Assembly: GCF_006364715.1 (NCBI RefSeq)
Contig: NZ_CP040984.1
Span: 1,236,924-1,300,923 of the forward strand
DNA: 64,000 bases
Direction: 5' to 3'
Source of the DNA: Candidatus Methylopumilus planktonicus
Lineage (GTDB): Bacteria > Pseudomonadota > Gammaproteobacteria > Burkholderiales > Methylophilaceae
Shown here: piece after piece, positions 50,612 through 61,422 of the stretch
Position numbering within the stretch: the first letter of the stretch is position 1
How the letters are laid out: every line of letters starts with the position of its first letter
Program-made: the position numbers and the translations under genes
Notes under the pieces: generated by a model
Database searches by the model: none
What the model saw: the letters and a program-made list of their open reading frames with translations, nothing else
What the model was told of the DNA's origin: nothing

Positions 50612-51478
50612 TTATGCAACCGCAGCTGCACCACCCACAATTTCTGAAATTTCTTTTGTAATTGCCGCTTGACGCGCTTTGTTATAAACCAATTTCAATT
50701 CGCCAATTACATTCTTCGCATTATCTGAAGCAGACTTCATTGCAACCATTCGTGCGGATTGTTCTGACGCCATATTTTCTGTGACGCCGTGATAAATCAA
50801 TGATTCGATATAACGTGTTAATAATTGATCAATCACACTTTGTGCATCCGGCTCATAGATATAATCCCATGGGCCTTCTGGACTTCCGATTTTTTCACCT
50901 GAGAGTGGTAACAATTGATCCACAACAGGGTCTTGTTTCATCGTATTAATAAATTTGGTATAGCAAATAAAGAGCTGATCAACTTCACCATTTACATATG
51001 CATCTAACATTACTTTGATTGCACCAATTAGTTTTTCAACATGCGGCGTATCACCTAAACCTGTGATGTGTGATTTCACATTCGCGTTAATACGCGTCAT
51101 GAAACCTAAACCTTTATTACCTAATGCACTCACGTGTACCTTTTTACCTTGTGATTCCCATTGTTTCATCTGATTGACAGACATTCTTAAAACGTTGGTA
51201 TTAAGGCCACCACATAAACCTTTATCTGAAGTGACTACAATCAAACCAATATTTTTTACTTGGTCTTTTTTCACGAGAAATGGATGTTTATACTCAGATT
51301 GGGCGTAAGACAAATGTGCTGCCACGTTTCTGATTTTCTCAGCATAAGGTCGAGCTTGACGCATACGCTCTTGCGCTTTACGCATCTTAGATGCTGCGAC
51401 CATCTCCATCGCCTTGGTGATCTTTCGTGTATTTTCCACACTCTTGATCTTGGTTCTGATTTCTTTACTACTGGCCAT
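50612..51478 (-). CDS. atpG: F1Fo ATP synthase gamma subunit
   Basis: Rotor shaft of F1 (288 aa). N-terminal helix [30 protein letters not shown] and C-terminal helix [23 protein letters not shown] form the coiled coil; [11 protein letters not shown] is the family signature. Fourteen bases after atpA. Confidence 0.98.
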   Translation of the reverse strand: MASSKEIRTKIKSVENTRKITKAMEMVAASKMRKAQERMRQARPYAEKIRNVAAHLSYAQSEYKHPFLVKKDQVKNIGLIVVTSDKGLCGGLNTNVLRMSVNQMKQWESQGKKVHVSALGNKGLGFMTRINANVKSHITGLGDTPHVEKLIGAIKVMLDAYVNGEVDQLFICYTKFINTMKQDPVVDQLLPLSGEKIGSPEGPWDYIYEPDAQSVIDQLLTRYIESLIYHGVTENMASEQSARMVAMKSASDNAKNVIGELKLVYNKARQAAITKEISEIVGGAAAVA

Positions 51479-51492
51479 AATGACTCTTTATA

Positions 51493-53034
51493 TTAGTAAG
51501 CGTTACTTGATTTGAAATCTTCAATCGCCTTTTCAAGTGCTTTTTCATTGTCACCCGATAAGTCAGTTGTTTTTTCGATGTCTTGCATAATCTTTTTGTA
51601 TTTAGAATTCATGAAACCATGCAATGCATTTTCAAATGCCAACACTTTAATCGTTGGAACATCATCAAAGTACCCTTTGTTTGCTGCAAATAATGTCACA
51701 GCCATTTGTGAAACACTTAAAGGTGCATATTGTGCTTGCTTCATAAGTTCTGTAAACATGCGACCGCGATCCAATTGTTTACGTGTAGCCTCATCAAGAT
51801 CAGATGCAAATTGTGCAAACGCTGCTAACTCACGATATTGAGCTAGAGCTAAACGTACACCACCGCCTAATTTTTTAATCACTTTAGTTTGTGCAGCCCC
51901 ACCCACGCGAGACACAGAAATACCTGCGTTAATCGCTGGACGAATACCTGCGTTAAATAAGTCTGTTTCAAGGAAGATCTGACCGTCAGTAATCGAAATC
52001 ACGTTTGTTGGTACGAATGCTGATACGTCACCTGCCGCTGTTTCGATGATTGGTAATGCAGTGAGTGAACCTGTTTTACCCTTCACTTTTCCTTTTGTAA
52101 ATTTTTCTACATAGTCTTCATTCACGCGTGCTGCACGTTCAAGTAAACGTGAGTGAATATAGAAAACGTCGCCAGGATAAGCTTCTCGGCCTGGTGGACG
52201 ACGTAAGAGTAATGAAATTTGACGATAAGCAATCGCTTGCTTTGTTAAGTCATCATAAATAATAAGCGCATCTTCACCACGATCGCGGAAATATTCACCC
52301 ATCGTACAGCCCGCGTAAGGCGCTAAGAATTGCAACGCTGCTGAATCAGAAGCTGTAGCTGCAACGATGATTGTGTATTCCATCGCGCCGTGTTCTTCAA
52401 GTTTTCTCACGACGTTAGCGATAGTAGATGCTTTTTGACCAATCGCCACGTAGATACAGGTCATGTTTTGACCTTTTTGATTAATAATCGCGTCAGTCGC
52501 TACAGCTGTTTTACCCGTTTGACGGTCGCCAATAATCAATTCACGTTGGCCTCGTCCGACTGGCACCATCGAGTCAACAGATTTCAAACCTGTTTGAACT
52601 GGTTGGGATACAGATTTACGTGCAATCACACCTGGTGCAACTTTCTCAAGCTTGTCAGTAAGTTTAGTTTTAACTGGGCCTTTACCATCAATAGGTTGAC
52701 CAAGTGCATTGACCACACGGCCAATCAATTCTGGGCCTACAGGCACTTCTAAAATACGGCCTGTACATTTACATACATCACCTTCTGTAATGTGTTCGTA
52801 ATCACCTAGCACCACAGCACCTACAGAGTCACGTTCAAGATTCAAAGCAAGCCCATATGTATTCCCTGGGAATTCGATCATTTCACCAGACATCACATTT
52901 GACAATCCGTGAATACGCACAATACCGTCGGTCACTGATACGACCGTACCCTGTGTTCTCGCTTCAGCGGTTGTCGAGAAATTCTCTAATCGACTTTTGA
53001 TGAGTTCACTAATTTCTGATGTTGATAACTGCAT
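51493..53034 (-). CDS. atpA: F1Fo ATP synthase alpha subunit
   Basis: Non-catalytic nucleotide-binding subunit (513 aa). The N-terminus [19 protein letters not shown] contacts delta; Walker A is [30 protein letters not shown] and the Arg-finger region [15 protein letters not shown] are present. Length and order are canonical. Confidence 0.99.
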   Translation of the reverse strand: MQLSTSEISELIKSRLENFSTTAEARTQGTVVSVTDGIVRIHGLSNVMSGEMIEFPGNTYGLALNLERDSVGAVVLGDYEHITEGDVCKCTGRILEVPVGPELIGRVVNALGQPIDGKGPVKTKLTDKLEKVAPGVIARKSVSQPVQTGLKSVDSMVPVGRGQRELIIGDRQTGKTAVATDAIINQKGQNMTCIYVAIGQKASTIANVVRKLEEHGAMEYTIIVAATASDSAALQFLAPYAGCTMGEYFRDRGEDALIIYDDLTKQAIAYRQISLLLRRPPGREAYPGDVFYIHSRLLERAARVNEDYVEKFTKGKVKGKTGSLTALPIIETAAGDVSAFVPTNVISITDGQIFLETDLFNAGIRPAINAGISVSRVGGAAQTKVIKKLGGGVRLALAQYRELAAFAQFASDLDEATRKQLDRGRMFTELMKQAQYAPLSVSQMAVTLFAANKGYFDDVPTIKVLAFENALHGFMNSKYKKIMQDIEKTTDLSGDNEKALEKAIEDFKSSNAY

Positions 53035-53058
53035 TACTATCTCCTGATAATGATTAGC

Positions 53059-53595
53059 TTACGACTTCAACGCGTAGGCTAAATTTTGTAATTGCTCACG
53101 AACTGAAGCATCAATCACGGTGTCGCCCACAATCACTTTAATACCGCCAATGATTGCTTCATCAATCGTTACTTTTGCGTCAATTTTTTTATTAAATTTC
53201 TTTTCTAAACTTTTCACTAATGTGTCGACTTCTTTATCTGTCGGTTTTGATGCAACAATAATTTCAGCATCGAGCGTTCCTTCATCCGTTGCTTTTAATG
53301 TTTCAAAAAGCTCGCTGATTTGAGGTAGCACATTAAGTCTTTTATATTCAATCAAAAGCTTAATGAGATTTTCTCCATAAGCATTAAGTTTTTTTCCAGC
53401 GATTTTAATGAGTGCTTTTTCGCGATCCTCATCAGATACCTTTGAATCGTTAATGAAAGCATGCATACCCTCATCTAAAGACACCTGTGCTAAAAGTTCC
53501 AACATCTCAGACCACTCTGTAAGAGATTTTTTTTCTTTAGCAAGATTAAATGCTGCAACAGCATAAGGTCTTGCGATGGTTGAAATTTCTGCCAT
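53059..53595 (-). CDS. atpH: F1Fo ATP synthase delta subunit
   Basis: Stator subunit (178 aa) joining F1 to the b-dimer. N-terminal helical bundle (ARPYAVAAFNLAKEK) and the C-terminal signature KIDAKVTIDEAIIGGIKVIVGDTVIDASV. Seven bases after atpF. Confidence 0.97.
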   Translation of the reverse strand: MAEISTIARPYAVAAFNLAKEKKSLTEWSEMLELLAQVSLDEGMHAFINDSKVSDEDREKALIKIAGKKLNAYGENLIKLLIEYKRLNVLPQISELFETLKATDEGTLDAEIIVASKPTDKEVDTLVKSLEKKFNKKIDAKVTIDEAIIGGIKVIVGDTVIDASVREQLQNLAYALKS

Positions 53596-53602
53596 ATGGA
53601 TC

Positions 53603-54073
53603 CTAAAGTTCTTTCGCTAATTTACTTAACATGTCGCTATGTGCTTTCTTATCAATTTCTTTTGATAAGATTTTTTCAGCACCGGCGATGGCAAGTGTTG
53701 ACACTTGTTCGCGTAAAGATTCTTGAGCACGATTCACTTCTTGGTCAATCTCTGCTTTCGCACCTAAGATAATACGATCCCCTTCAGTTTTCGCTTGATG
53801 CTTCGCTTCTTCTAAAATTTCAGATGCTCTTTTTTCGGCTTGAGAAATAATTTCAGATGCTTTCTGTTTGGCTTCGTTAAGTTGCAGTGTCGTTTTCTTT
53901 GCAGCTACTTCTAAAGAAGCTTTTCCTTCTTGCGCTGCAGCTAAACCGTCGGCAATTTCTTTTTGACGCGTTTCAATCGCGTTTAAAAGAGGTGGCCACA
54001 CATACTTCACGGTAAACCAAATGAGAATCGCAAAAGCAATCGCTTGGGCAATTAACGTAAAATTAATATTCAT
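53603..54073 (-). CDS. atpF: F1Fo ATP synthase b subunit
   Basis: Peripheral stalk (156 aa). N-terminal membrane helix (about 5-27, FTLIAQAIAFAILIWFTVKYVWPP) and a long Ala/Glu/Lys/Gln coiled coil to the C-terminus. Only one b gene is present, so the stator should be a homodimer. Confidence 0.97.
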   Translation of the reverse strand: MNINFTLIAQAIAFAILIWFTVKYVWPPLLNAIETRQKEIADGLAAAQEGKASLEVAAKKTTLQLNEAKQKASEIISQAEKRASEILEEAKHQAKTEGDRIILGAKAEIDQEVNRAQESLREQVSTLAIAGAEKILSKEIDKKAHSDMLSKLAKEL

Positions 54074-54113
54074 TTTTGCTCCTGTCTAAGTTCGGTTAAA
54101 AGAACCTAAACAC

Positions 54114-54416
<303 letters not shown>

Positions 54417-54429
54417 TTAAATAAAAAAA

Positions 54430-55248
54430 CTAATGGCCTTCATGCGCCATCGATAAATACACCACCGTTAACATCATGAAGACAAATGCTTGTAGCCCCA
54501 CAATTAGAATATGGAATATGGACCAACCTGCGCCCAACAATGCTCCAAAAAATACGCCTGTCACACTCGTTGACGCTAATAAGCCGAGTAACAAGAAAAT
54601 CACTTCCCCTGCATACATATTTCCGAAAAGCCGAAGTGAATGAGATAAAGGTTTAGAAATGTATTCGATGATATTAAATAAAAAGTTTGCAGGCCATACC
54701 CAAACTTTGCTACCAAAAGGGGCTGTAAATAATTCGTGGATCCAACCACCAAAACCTTTTACTTTAATACCAAAATAAATCATAAGGATCCACACTGCGA
54801 TCGCAAGCGCAAAGGTTGTATTGATGTCTGAGGTTGGCACGCTCCGCCATTCGTGAATGCCTAAAGGTGCGTAAATAAAATGTGCCATCACATCGATAGG
54901 CAGAAAGTCCATGGAGTTCATCACAAGAACCCAGATAAAAACTGTTAATGCAGCAGGTGCGATAAAAGCGTGGCGATCGCCATGGAATATATTTTTAACT
55001 TGATCGTCAATGAAACCAAACATGAGCTCTACAAATGCTTGGCCTTTTGAAGGAACGCCAGCTGTTGCTTTACGAGCAACCATCCATATCAATGCCATTG
55101 AAATAATACCAAGCAATACACCCATTACAAGTGAGTCAATATTAATTGCCCAGAATGCACCTTCACCAATAGCCTTTGTATTAAAGGTTAAATGGTGGGT
55201 GATATATTCACTCGCTGTTAATGTGCCTTCAGTTGCCATAGCTTTCAA
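54430..55248 (-). CDS. atpB: F1Fo ATP synthase a subunit
   Basis: Membrane stator subunit (272 aa) with five to six helices. The essential arginine is in [15 protein letters not shown], and the C-terminal half-channel segment [18 protein letters not shown] is complete. Forty bases ahead of atpE. Confidence 0.97.
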   Translation of the reverse strand: MKAMATEGTLTASEYITHHLTFNTKAIGEGAFWAINIDSLVMGVLLGIISMALIWMVARKATAGVPSKGQAFVELMFGFIDDQVKNIFHGDRHAFIAPAALTVFIWVLVMNSMDFLPIDVMAHFIYAPLGIHEWRSVPTSDINTTFALAIAVWILMIYFGIKVKGFGGWIHELFTAPFGSKVWVWPANFLFNIIEYISKPLSHSLRLFGNMYAGEVIFLLLGLLASTSVTGVFFGALLGAGWSIFHILIVGLQAFVFMMLTVVYLSMAHEGH

Positions 55249-55264
55249 TATTTCCTAATGACTT

Positions 55265-55669
55265 TTATTTGTCTTCATTTAATTTTGTAATCGATGCGCC
55301 TGAAATAATGGCTGACAATACAAGCCCTGCAATCAGTGCAAATGGTACAAGCGCTGTATAAAACTTAAACGCAGACCAAAGCGATACAAGTACTACAAAA
55401 ATTTTTACGGCTTCGGCTTTTAACACATTAATAATGATAGCTGCGGGCTCTTTACTCAAAGCCGTTTTGTGAGCAATTTTTGAGGCGAGAAGTACACCGA
55501 ATATTACGGAGACACTACCGATCAACGCAGACACACCTGCATGCTTTCCAAACACTACTGCAACTAAAACCGTTAATATACCAGCGGCTTTAACCTGCAA
55601 ACTCAACATTTTTTGAATGATTTGAGGGAATCGCTTCATTCTTTCAGTGATTTCATCAATATCGGACAT
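55265..55669 (-). CDS. atpI: ATP synthase accessory protein AtpI
   Basis: A 134-aa membrane protein at the head of the atp operon. About four hydrophobic helices, with GVSALIGSVSVIFGVLLASKIA resembling AtpI, a helper for c-ring assembly or magnesium supply. The family diverges quickly, so position is a main support. A promoter lies 43 to 72 bases upstream of the ATG. Confidence 0.85.
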   Translation of the reverse strand: MSDIDEITERMKRFPQIIQKMLSLQVKAAGILTVLVAVVFGKHAGVSALIGSVSVIFGVLLASKIAHKTALSKEPAAIIINVLKAEAVKIFVVLVSLWSAFKFYTALVPFALIAGLVLSAIISGASITKLNEDK

Positions 55670-55712
55670 TTATGCTCACTGAGTGCAACATCTTTGAGTT
55701 ACAAAGGCATGA

Positions 55713-55741
55713 ATTTTCCCTGTAATTAGCCGTTCCGTCAA
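55713..55741 (-). promoter_or_regulatory. Likely promoter of the atp operon
   Basis: Minus strand TTGACG (55741-55736), a 17-bp spacer and GAAAAT (55718-55713). It lies between the parB stop and the atpI start. Confidence 0.5.
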
Positions 55742-55755
55742 GGGTAAAGCGTACT

Positions 55756-56619
55756 TTATCCTTTGATTTTTTTAAGAATCTCATCCAATTGCTCCAAATT
55801 ACGGTAATGCACTTTTAAAATACCCGAACCATTCTTTTTTTCATCAATAGTGACCGATGCCCCAAGTGTTTCTGCTAAAGATTCTTCAAGCTGACGCACA
55901 TCTGCATTTATCTTTTTAGGGGAGGTTTTTTGACTATCGATTTTGTAACTATTTTGTAAGTTTTTAACGAGCGCCTCAACTTCTCGCACAGATAGATTTT
56001 TTTGAATCACTTCTTCGCATAACATTATCTGTTGGCTGCCCTCTAAGCCAATCAAAGCTCTTGCATGTCCCATATCAATTTTGCCACTTAATAGTCGATC
56101 TTGAACAGGCTTCGTTAAAGTTAACAGTCTTAGTAAATTAGAAACAGTGACGCGCGATTTACCAACCGCATCTGCCGCTTCTTCATGCGTCATATTAAAT
56201 TCATCGATTAAACGTTTAATGCCAATCGCTTCTTCTAATGGATTTAAATCTTCGCGTTGAATATTTTCAATAAGCGCCATCGCGAGCGCTGATTCATCAG
56301 GAATATTTTTAATGATGACTGGTACTTCACTAAGATTTGCTAATTTTGCAGCACGCCATCTTCTCTCGCCTGCAATGATTTCATATTGATTATTGCCCAC
56401 AGGCCGGACAATAATAGGCTGCATGACCCCTTGTTTTAAAATAGATTGTGAAAGCGCATGTAAAGCCTCTTCTTGCATAATGCTTCGAGGTTGGTATTTG
56501 CCAGGCTGTAATTCACTAATTAATAAAGTCTGAAGTGTGCCTTCGTTTTTTTGAACGTCTTCTTCGCCACTTAATAATAATGCATCAAGTCCGCGACCTA
56601 ATCCTTTAGCTTTAACCAT
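55756..56619 (-). CDS. parB: Chromosome partitioning protein ParB
   Basis: CTP-dependent clamp that loads on parS (287 aa). Begins KAKGLGRGLDALL; the CTPase motifs include ELQPGKYQPR and the GERRWRAAKLA box; the HTH is MTHEEAADAVGKSRVTVSNLLRLL. It should bind the two parS sites at 60.0 kb. It overlaps parA by eight bases. Confidence 0.97.
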   Translation of the reverse strand: MVKAKGLGRGLDALLLSGEEDVQKNEGTLQTLLISELQPGKYQPRSIMQEEALHALSQSILKQGVMQPIIVRPVGNNQYEIIAGERRWRAAKLANLSEVPVIIKNIPDESALAMALIENIQREDLNPLEEAIGIKRLIDEFNMTHEEAADAVGKSRVTVSNLLRLLTLTKPVQDRLLSGKIDMGHARALIGLEGSQQIMLCEEVIQKNLSVREVEALVKNLQNSYKIDSQKTSPKKINADVRQLEESLAETLGASVTIDEKKNGSGILKVHYRNLEQLDEILKKIKG

Positions 56620-57388
56620 GTGACTTCCTCATTTGTTTTTCTATAATTTCTTCGGCAAGTTTTAAATATGCTACAGCTCCTTTAGATGAGCGGTCATACA
56701 TTAAAATAGGCATGCCATGACTTGGCGCTTCTGCCAATCTTACATTTCTCGGAATGATGGTTTCATACACCTTGTCACCAAAGTGCGCCGTTAATTGATC
56801 TGACACTTGTTGAGCTAACATATTGCGCTTATCAAAGAGTGTTTTTAATAAACCTTCAATTTCAATTTTAGGATTTAAATTGCTTCTCACTTTTTTGATA
56901 GTGTTCACTAAGTCTGATAAACCTTCTAATGCATAATATTCACATTGCATAGGAATTAAAACGGCATCTGCAGCAGTCAGCGCGTTTACTGTCACAAGAT
57001 TGAGCGCGGGGGGACAATCTAATAATACATAGTCGTAATCTTTTTTTAAATGTTGCAATGCTTCTTTTAATCGTATTTCGCGTTTGCTTTCATTGACAAG
57101 TTCAACTTCAGCACCAGCAAGATTTCTATTCGAAGGAGCTAAATCAAAACCTCCACGCTCGCAATGAATCACAATATCGTTAAATGATTTACTTTGAATC
57201 AACACATCATAAATTGATGTTTTAATAGTTGATTTATTAATACCTGAGCCTGTCGTTGCGTTGCCTTGTGGATCAAGATCAATGAGAAGCACAGATTTAT
57301 TTTTTGCAGCTAGGCTTGCAGCTAAATTTACCGATGTGGTGGTTTTTCCGACACCACCTTTTTGATTCGTCACCGCTAATATACGCAT
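56612..57388 (-). CDS. parA: Chromosome partitioning ATPase ParA
   Basis: Deviant Walker ATPase (258 aa): KGGVGKTTTSVNLA at residues 10-23, LLIDLDPQGNATTG, and VLLDCPPALN. It moves ParB-parS complexes over the nucleoid. Lacks the N-terminal HTH of plasmid P1-type ParA, so it is the chromosomal type. Begins two bases after rsmG. Confidence 0.97.
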   Translation of the reverse strand: MRILAVTNQKGGVGKTTTSVNLAASLAAKNKSVLLIDLDPQGNATTGSGINKSTIKTSIYDVLIQSKSFNDIVIHCERGGFDLAPSNRNLAGAEVELVNESKREIRLKEALQHLKKDYDYVLLDCPPALNLVTVNALTAADAVLIPMQCEYYALEGLSDLVNTIKKVRSNLNPKIEIEGLLKTLFDKRNMLAQQVSDQLTAHFGDKVYETIIPRNVRLAEAPSHGMPILMYDRSSKGAVAYLKLAEEIIEKQMRKSHG

Positions 57389-57390
57389 AA

Positions 57391-58029
57391 CTAAAAAATT
57401 TCTTTCTTCAATTGAACTAAATATCGTTCAGCATTAATAAACGGCACTTCAAGCGGAATCAGCGTGTATTGATTCTTTTCAAATGCTTCTAATTCTTCTT
57501 TGACATCTTTTGATTTCATCGCCAACCACACACCATTTTTTTGTAATGTATGTTGTGTCAGTGACATCATATTTTTTAAATTTGAAAACGCTCTTGTGAT
57601 CACCCTATCAAAAAGTATGATCGGCTGATATTCTTCAACGCGGGCATTTATCACATTTAAATTAGTCAGCGATAACTCACTTTTCACTTGTTGCATAAAT
57701 GTTGTTTTTTTATTCACCGAATCCATCACAGTCACTTTTAATTCGGGTTTTGTAATCGCCAATACAATGCCAGGAAATCCTGCACCACTTCCAACATCCA
57801 ACACATGTTCCATCTCTACATGATTCAAAATAGATAAGCTATCAAGAAAATGTAATTTAATCATTTCGTCTCGCTCGCGAATCGCTGTTAAGTTATATAC
57901 GCGATTCCACTTTTCAATTAAATTTAAATACGCCATTAGTTGGTCTATCATTTGCTCAGACAAATTTAAACTCATGCGATGTAAGCCCTCGACCAATAGA
58001 TCGCGGTCTTTTTTTATTGCTTCATTCAT
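57391..58029 (-). CDS. rsmG: 16S rRNA (guanine-527-N7) methyltransferase
   Basis: SAM-dependent methyltransferase (212 aa) acting on 16S rRNA. Motifs: [21 protein letters not shown] and SAM loop [17 protein letters not shown], then RAFSNLKNM. Its ATG overlaps the mnmG stop (ATGA), giving translational coupling. Confidence 0.97.
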   Translation of the reverse strand: MNEAIKKDRDLLVEGLHRMSLNLSEQMIDQLMAYLNLIEKWNRVYNLTAIRERDEMIKLHFLDSLSILNHVEMEHVLDVGSGAGFPGIVLAITKPELKVTVMDSVNKKTTFMQQVKSELSLTNLNVINARVEEYQPIILFDRVITRAFSNLKNMMSLTQHTLQKNGVWLAMKSKDVKEELEAFEKNQYTLIPLEVPFINAERYLVQLKKEIF

Positions 58030-59939
58030 GCTGCTTTTGCTGGGCGTTTCGCTGTCATTTTTTTAGGTTTATTTTTACGTTTAATAAACACTAAAAGTAA
58101 TGAAATAGTCGCAGGTGTTATGCCGGAGATGCGCGACGCTTGTCCTAAATTCTCAGGCTTGTGAAGATTTAATTTTTGTTGCGCCTCTGCACTTAGCCCG
58201 TGCACATCTTTGTAATCAAGGTCTAGAGGCAAAGGAAAGTCTAATTGATCTCGGCTGCGATCTACTTCTTCTTGTTGTCTTACGATGTAGCCTTTATATT
58301 TCGCTGAAATTTCGACTTGCTCTCTGACTGCTGGATCAATAAGATCCGCATCTTCTTTCATCAATTCTTTTACGCCTGCAAAACTGACTTCAGGTCGTCT
58401 TAATAAATCAAACAAGCTATATTCGTGATCAATTGCTTTTCCAATAATAGCTTCTTGCTTTTCAATTGAAATATCTTGTGGTCTTATAAAGAATTTTTTT
58501 AAGCGCGCTTCTTCTGATTGGATCGTTTCTTGTTTTTTATTAAACATGATCCAGCGCTCATCATCCACTAAGCCTAAATTACGGCCCATAGTAGTTAATC
58601 TTAAGTCTGCATTGTCTTCTCTTAACATCAAACGGTATTCTGCTCGGCTTGTGAACATGCGGTAAGGCTCAGTAACACCTCGTGTAATGAGGTCATCTAC
58701 TAAGACGCCCAAATAAGCTTCATCTCGCTTAGGACACCAAGCATCTTTATCTTGCGTCATCAAAGCCGCGTTTGTACCTGCCAAGAGTCCTTGAGCCGCC
58801 GCCTCTTCATAACCCGTTGTACCATTAATTTGTCCTGCAAAAAATAGGCCCTGAATGGATTTGGTTTCTAAACTCGACTTTAAATTACGCGGATCAAAGT
58901 AATCATATTCAATCGCATATCCCGGTCTTAAGATGTGTGCATTCTCTAACCCATTGATTGAACGGACTAATTTGTACTGTATGTCAAAAGGGAGGCTTGT
59001 TGAAATACCATTTGGATAAATTTCGTTGGTGTCTAAGCCTTCTGGCTCTAGAAAAATCTGATGTGAGTCTTTATCTGCAAAACGATGGATTTTATCTTCA
59101 ACAGATGGACAATAACGTGGGCCTACACCTTCAATTACGCCCGTATACATTGGGGATCGATCGAGACCGCTTCTAATAATGTCATGTGTCGATTCGTTAG
59201 TATGCGTAATCCAACAAGAAACCTGTCTTGGGTGTGTTGTTTTTTTGCCATAAAAAGAGAGATAAGGAGTGGGGTTGTCACCAGGCTGTTCCTGCATCAC
59301 GGCATAATTAATGGTGCGCCCGTCAATTCTTGGCGGCGTTCCAGTCTTAAGACGGCCTACAGGCAAGCCAATCTCTCTTAATCGGTGTGCTAAAGACATA
59401 GAAGGTGGATCACCTGCTCGGCCTGCTTGATAATTTTTTAAGCCCACATGCACAAGACCACCTAAAAAAGTTCCCGCCGTTAAAACAACAGTTCTAGACT
59501 TAAACTGGATACCAATTTGCGTCACAACGCCTGCAACATGATCTTTCTCTAAAAGAATATCGTCAACTGCTTGTTGAAAAAGCCAAAGATTAGGTTGGTT
59601 CTCAAGACGATGCCGAATCGCAGCTTTATATAAAATACGATCAGCTTGCGCACGAGTCGCTCGCACGGCAGGCCCTTTGCTACTATTTAAAATGCGAAAT
59701 TGAATACCCGCTTCATCAGTGGCAATACCCATAGCCCCGCCTAAAGCATCGATTTCTTTGACTAAATGCCCTTTGCCAATACCACCAATAGATGGATTGC
59801 ATGACATCTGACCTAAGGTCTCGATGTTATGGGTTAAAAGTAAAGTCTTTTGCCCCATGCGAGCGGAAGCAAGAGCCGCCTCTGTACCAGCATGCCCTCC
59901 TCCAACCACAATCACATCGAAATTATTTGGAAATTCCAT
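58026..59939 (-). CDS. mnmG: tRNA uridine-5-carboxymethylaminomethyl modification enzyme MnmG
   Basis: FAD-dependent partner of MnmE (637 aa) modifying the wobble uridine of tRNAs. FAD motif [21 protein letters not shown]; signature [35 protein letters not shown] Lys-rich C-terminal tail of about 15 residues ([17 protein letters not shown]) extends beyond the usual end. Two parS sites lie between it and mnmE. Confidence 0.98.
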   Translation of the reverse strand: MEFPNNFDVIVVGGGHAGTEAALASARMGQKTLLLTHNIETLGQMSCNPSIGGIGKGHLVKEIDALGGAMGIATDEAGIQFRILNSSKGPAVRATRAQADRILYKAAIRHRLENQPNLWLFQQAVDDILLEKDHVAGVVTQIGIQFKSRTVVLTAGTFLGGLVHVGLKNYQAGRAGDPPSMSLAHRLREIGLPVGRLKTGTPPRIDGRTINYAVMQEQPGDNPTPYLSFYGKKTTHPRQVSCWITHTNESTHDIIRSGLDRSPMYTGVIEGVGPRYCPSVEDKIHRFADKDSHQIFLEPEGLDTNEIYPNGISTSLPFDIQYKLVRSINGLENAHILRPGYAIEYDYFDPRNLKSSLETKSIQGLFFAGQINGTTGYEEAAAQGLLAGTNAALMTQDKDAWCPKRDEAYLGVLVDDLITRGVTEPYRMFTSRAEYRLMLREDNADLRLTTMGRNLGLVDDERWIMFNKKQETIQSEEARLKKFFIRPQDISIEKQEAIIGKAIDHEYSLFDLLRRPEVSFAGVKELMKEDADLIDPAVREQVEISAKYKGYIVRQQEEVDRSRDQLDFPLPLDLDYKDVHGLSAEAQQKLNLHKPENLGQASRISGITPATISLLLVFIKRKNKPKKMTAKRPAKAA

Positions 59940-60004
59940 GGTTTTACGTCAATTATAAAGGTGTAATTTTACTTTAATCTACTGATAATCACTATGAAAA
60001 CCAT

Positions 60005-60020
60005 TGTTTCACGTGAAACA
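60005..60020. promoter_or_regulatory. parS centromere site 1
   Basis: TGTTTCACGTGAAACA is a perfect 16-bp palindrome identical to the consensus bacterial parS. It lies 2.6 kb from parAB. Confidence 0.95.
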
Positions 60021-60042
60021 TTTGCTTAAAGAGGAAAAAAAC

Positions 60043-60058
60043 TGTTCCACGTGGAACA
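60043..60058. promoter_or_regulatory. parS centromere site 2 (variant)
   Basis: TGTTCCACGTGGAACA is also a perfect palindrome, with C/G at the variable fifth and twelfth positions. Starts 38 bp from site 1, in the same 124-base mnmE-mnmG gap. Confidence 0.85.
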
Positions 60059-60063
60059 AAGAA

Positions 60064-61422
60064 TTACTTGCCGATACAAAAACGGCTAAAAATCTCCCCC
60101 AGGAGATCGTCTGGGGTGAATTCGCCAGTAATAGAAGCCAATGAAGTTTGCGCTTGTCTAAGCTCTTCGGCTATCAATTCAGGCGACTGAATCTGATTCA
60201 CTGACTCATTCAAACGTTTTGAGACTATATCGAGCGCATCTAAATGTCTTTGTCTGGCCATAAAAATACCTTGGTTGCCATCCTTACTAAATTCAACACC
60301 AGCCATTTTTAATAAAACATTCTTGAGTTGAGCCAAACCTTCTCCATTTTTTGCGGAGATAAAAAGATGATACTCGCCTTCAATTATTTCAGATGATGCT
60401 TTTTTAGACATCAAATCAATTTTATTGTGAACCCACACCTTAAAAACGTCTTTTGGAATGCGATTTAGAATGGTTTTCTCGTAATCGGTAATACCCATGC
60501 CAGCATCTACTAAAAATAATGCGATATTGGCCTTTTCTATCGAAATCCATGTTTTTTCAATACCCATTTTTTCAATTTCATCGTTGGTATCTCTTAATCC
60601 GGCTGTATCAATCACATGAATAGGAATACCATCAATTTGAATTTCACTTTTAATGGGGTCGCGCGTTGTGCCAGGAATGGAAGTCACAATGGCTTGATCA
60701 TTTCCAGATAATTGATTGAGCAAACTCGACTTGCCCACATTGGGTTGACCCACCAACACCACTGTAAAGCCTTCACGCAATAAACGTCCTTGTTTAGCAG
60801 ATAAAGTTACTTCATCCATGCGAAGCTTCAGGCTTAAAAGCTTTTCCTTTACTTTGCCAGTCGTAATGAAGTCGATTTCTTCCTCTGGAAAATCTAAGCA
60901 GGCTTCAATATACATACGTAAATCAATGAGCTCTTTAAGTAAGTCATTGATTTTATTCGAAAAATAACCACTCAGGGAAAGCATAGCACTTTTTGCTGCC
61001 TCGGCTGTTGAAGCATTAATTAAATCTGCAACAGCTTCTGCCTGAGTTAAATCAATTTTGTCATTAAGATAAGCGCGCTCAGTAAACTCTCCAGGCTTTG
61101 CAAGTCTCGCACCACATTCAATACAGCGCGCCAATAAAAGTTGCATCACAGCAATGCCGCCATGGCCTTGAAGCTCTAAGACATCTTCACCGGTATACGA
61201 GTGGGGGGATTTAAAAAAAAGTGCGATGCCGCGATCTATGACTTGGCCATTAACATCCAAAAACTGCAGGTATGAAGCTAAACGATTTTCGGGGCAAACA
61301 CCTAAAAGATGTTTCGCAACATCGCGCGCTTGAGATCCTGAAACTCTCACAACACCAATGCCGCCAGCACCCGAGGGTGTAGCAATAGCAGCAATGGTGT
61401 CTAAATTATTTGCGAGCTGCAT
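60064..61422 (-). CDS. mnmE: tRNA modification GTPase MnmE
   Basis: GTPase (452 aa) working with MnmG. N-terminal tetrahydrofolate domain ([21 protein letters not shown]), G1 [12 protein letters not shown]3 DTAGLRD, G4 HNKID, and the C-terminal FCIGK with the conserved Cys. Its start overlaps the yidC end by 17 bases. Confidence 0.98.
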   Translation of the reverse strand: MQLANNLDTIAAIATPSGAGGIGVVRVSGSQARDVAKHLLGVCPENRLASYLQFLDVNGQVIDRGIALFFKSPHSYTGEDVLELQGHGGIAVMQLLLARCIECGARLAKPGEFTERAYLNDKIDLTQAEAVADLINASTAEAAKSAMLSLSGYFSNKINDLLKELIDLRMYIEACLDFPEEEIDFITTGKVKEKLLSLKLRMDEVTLSAKQGRLLREGFTVVLVGQPNVGKSSLLNQLSGNDQAIVTSIPGTTRDPIKSEIQIDGIPIHVIDTAGLRDTNDEIEKMGIEKTWISIEKANIALFLVDAGMGITDYEKTILNRIPKDVFKVWVHNKIDLMSKKASSEIIEGEYHLFISAKNGEGLAQLKNVLLKMAGVEFSKDGNQGIFMARQRHLDALDIVSKRLNESVNQIQSPELIAEELRQAQTSLASITGEFTPDDLLGEIFSRFCIGK

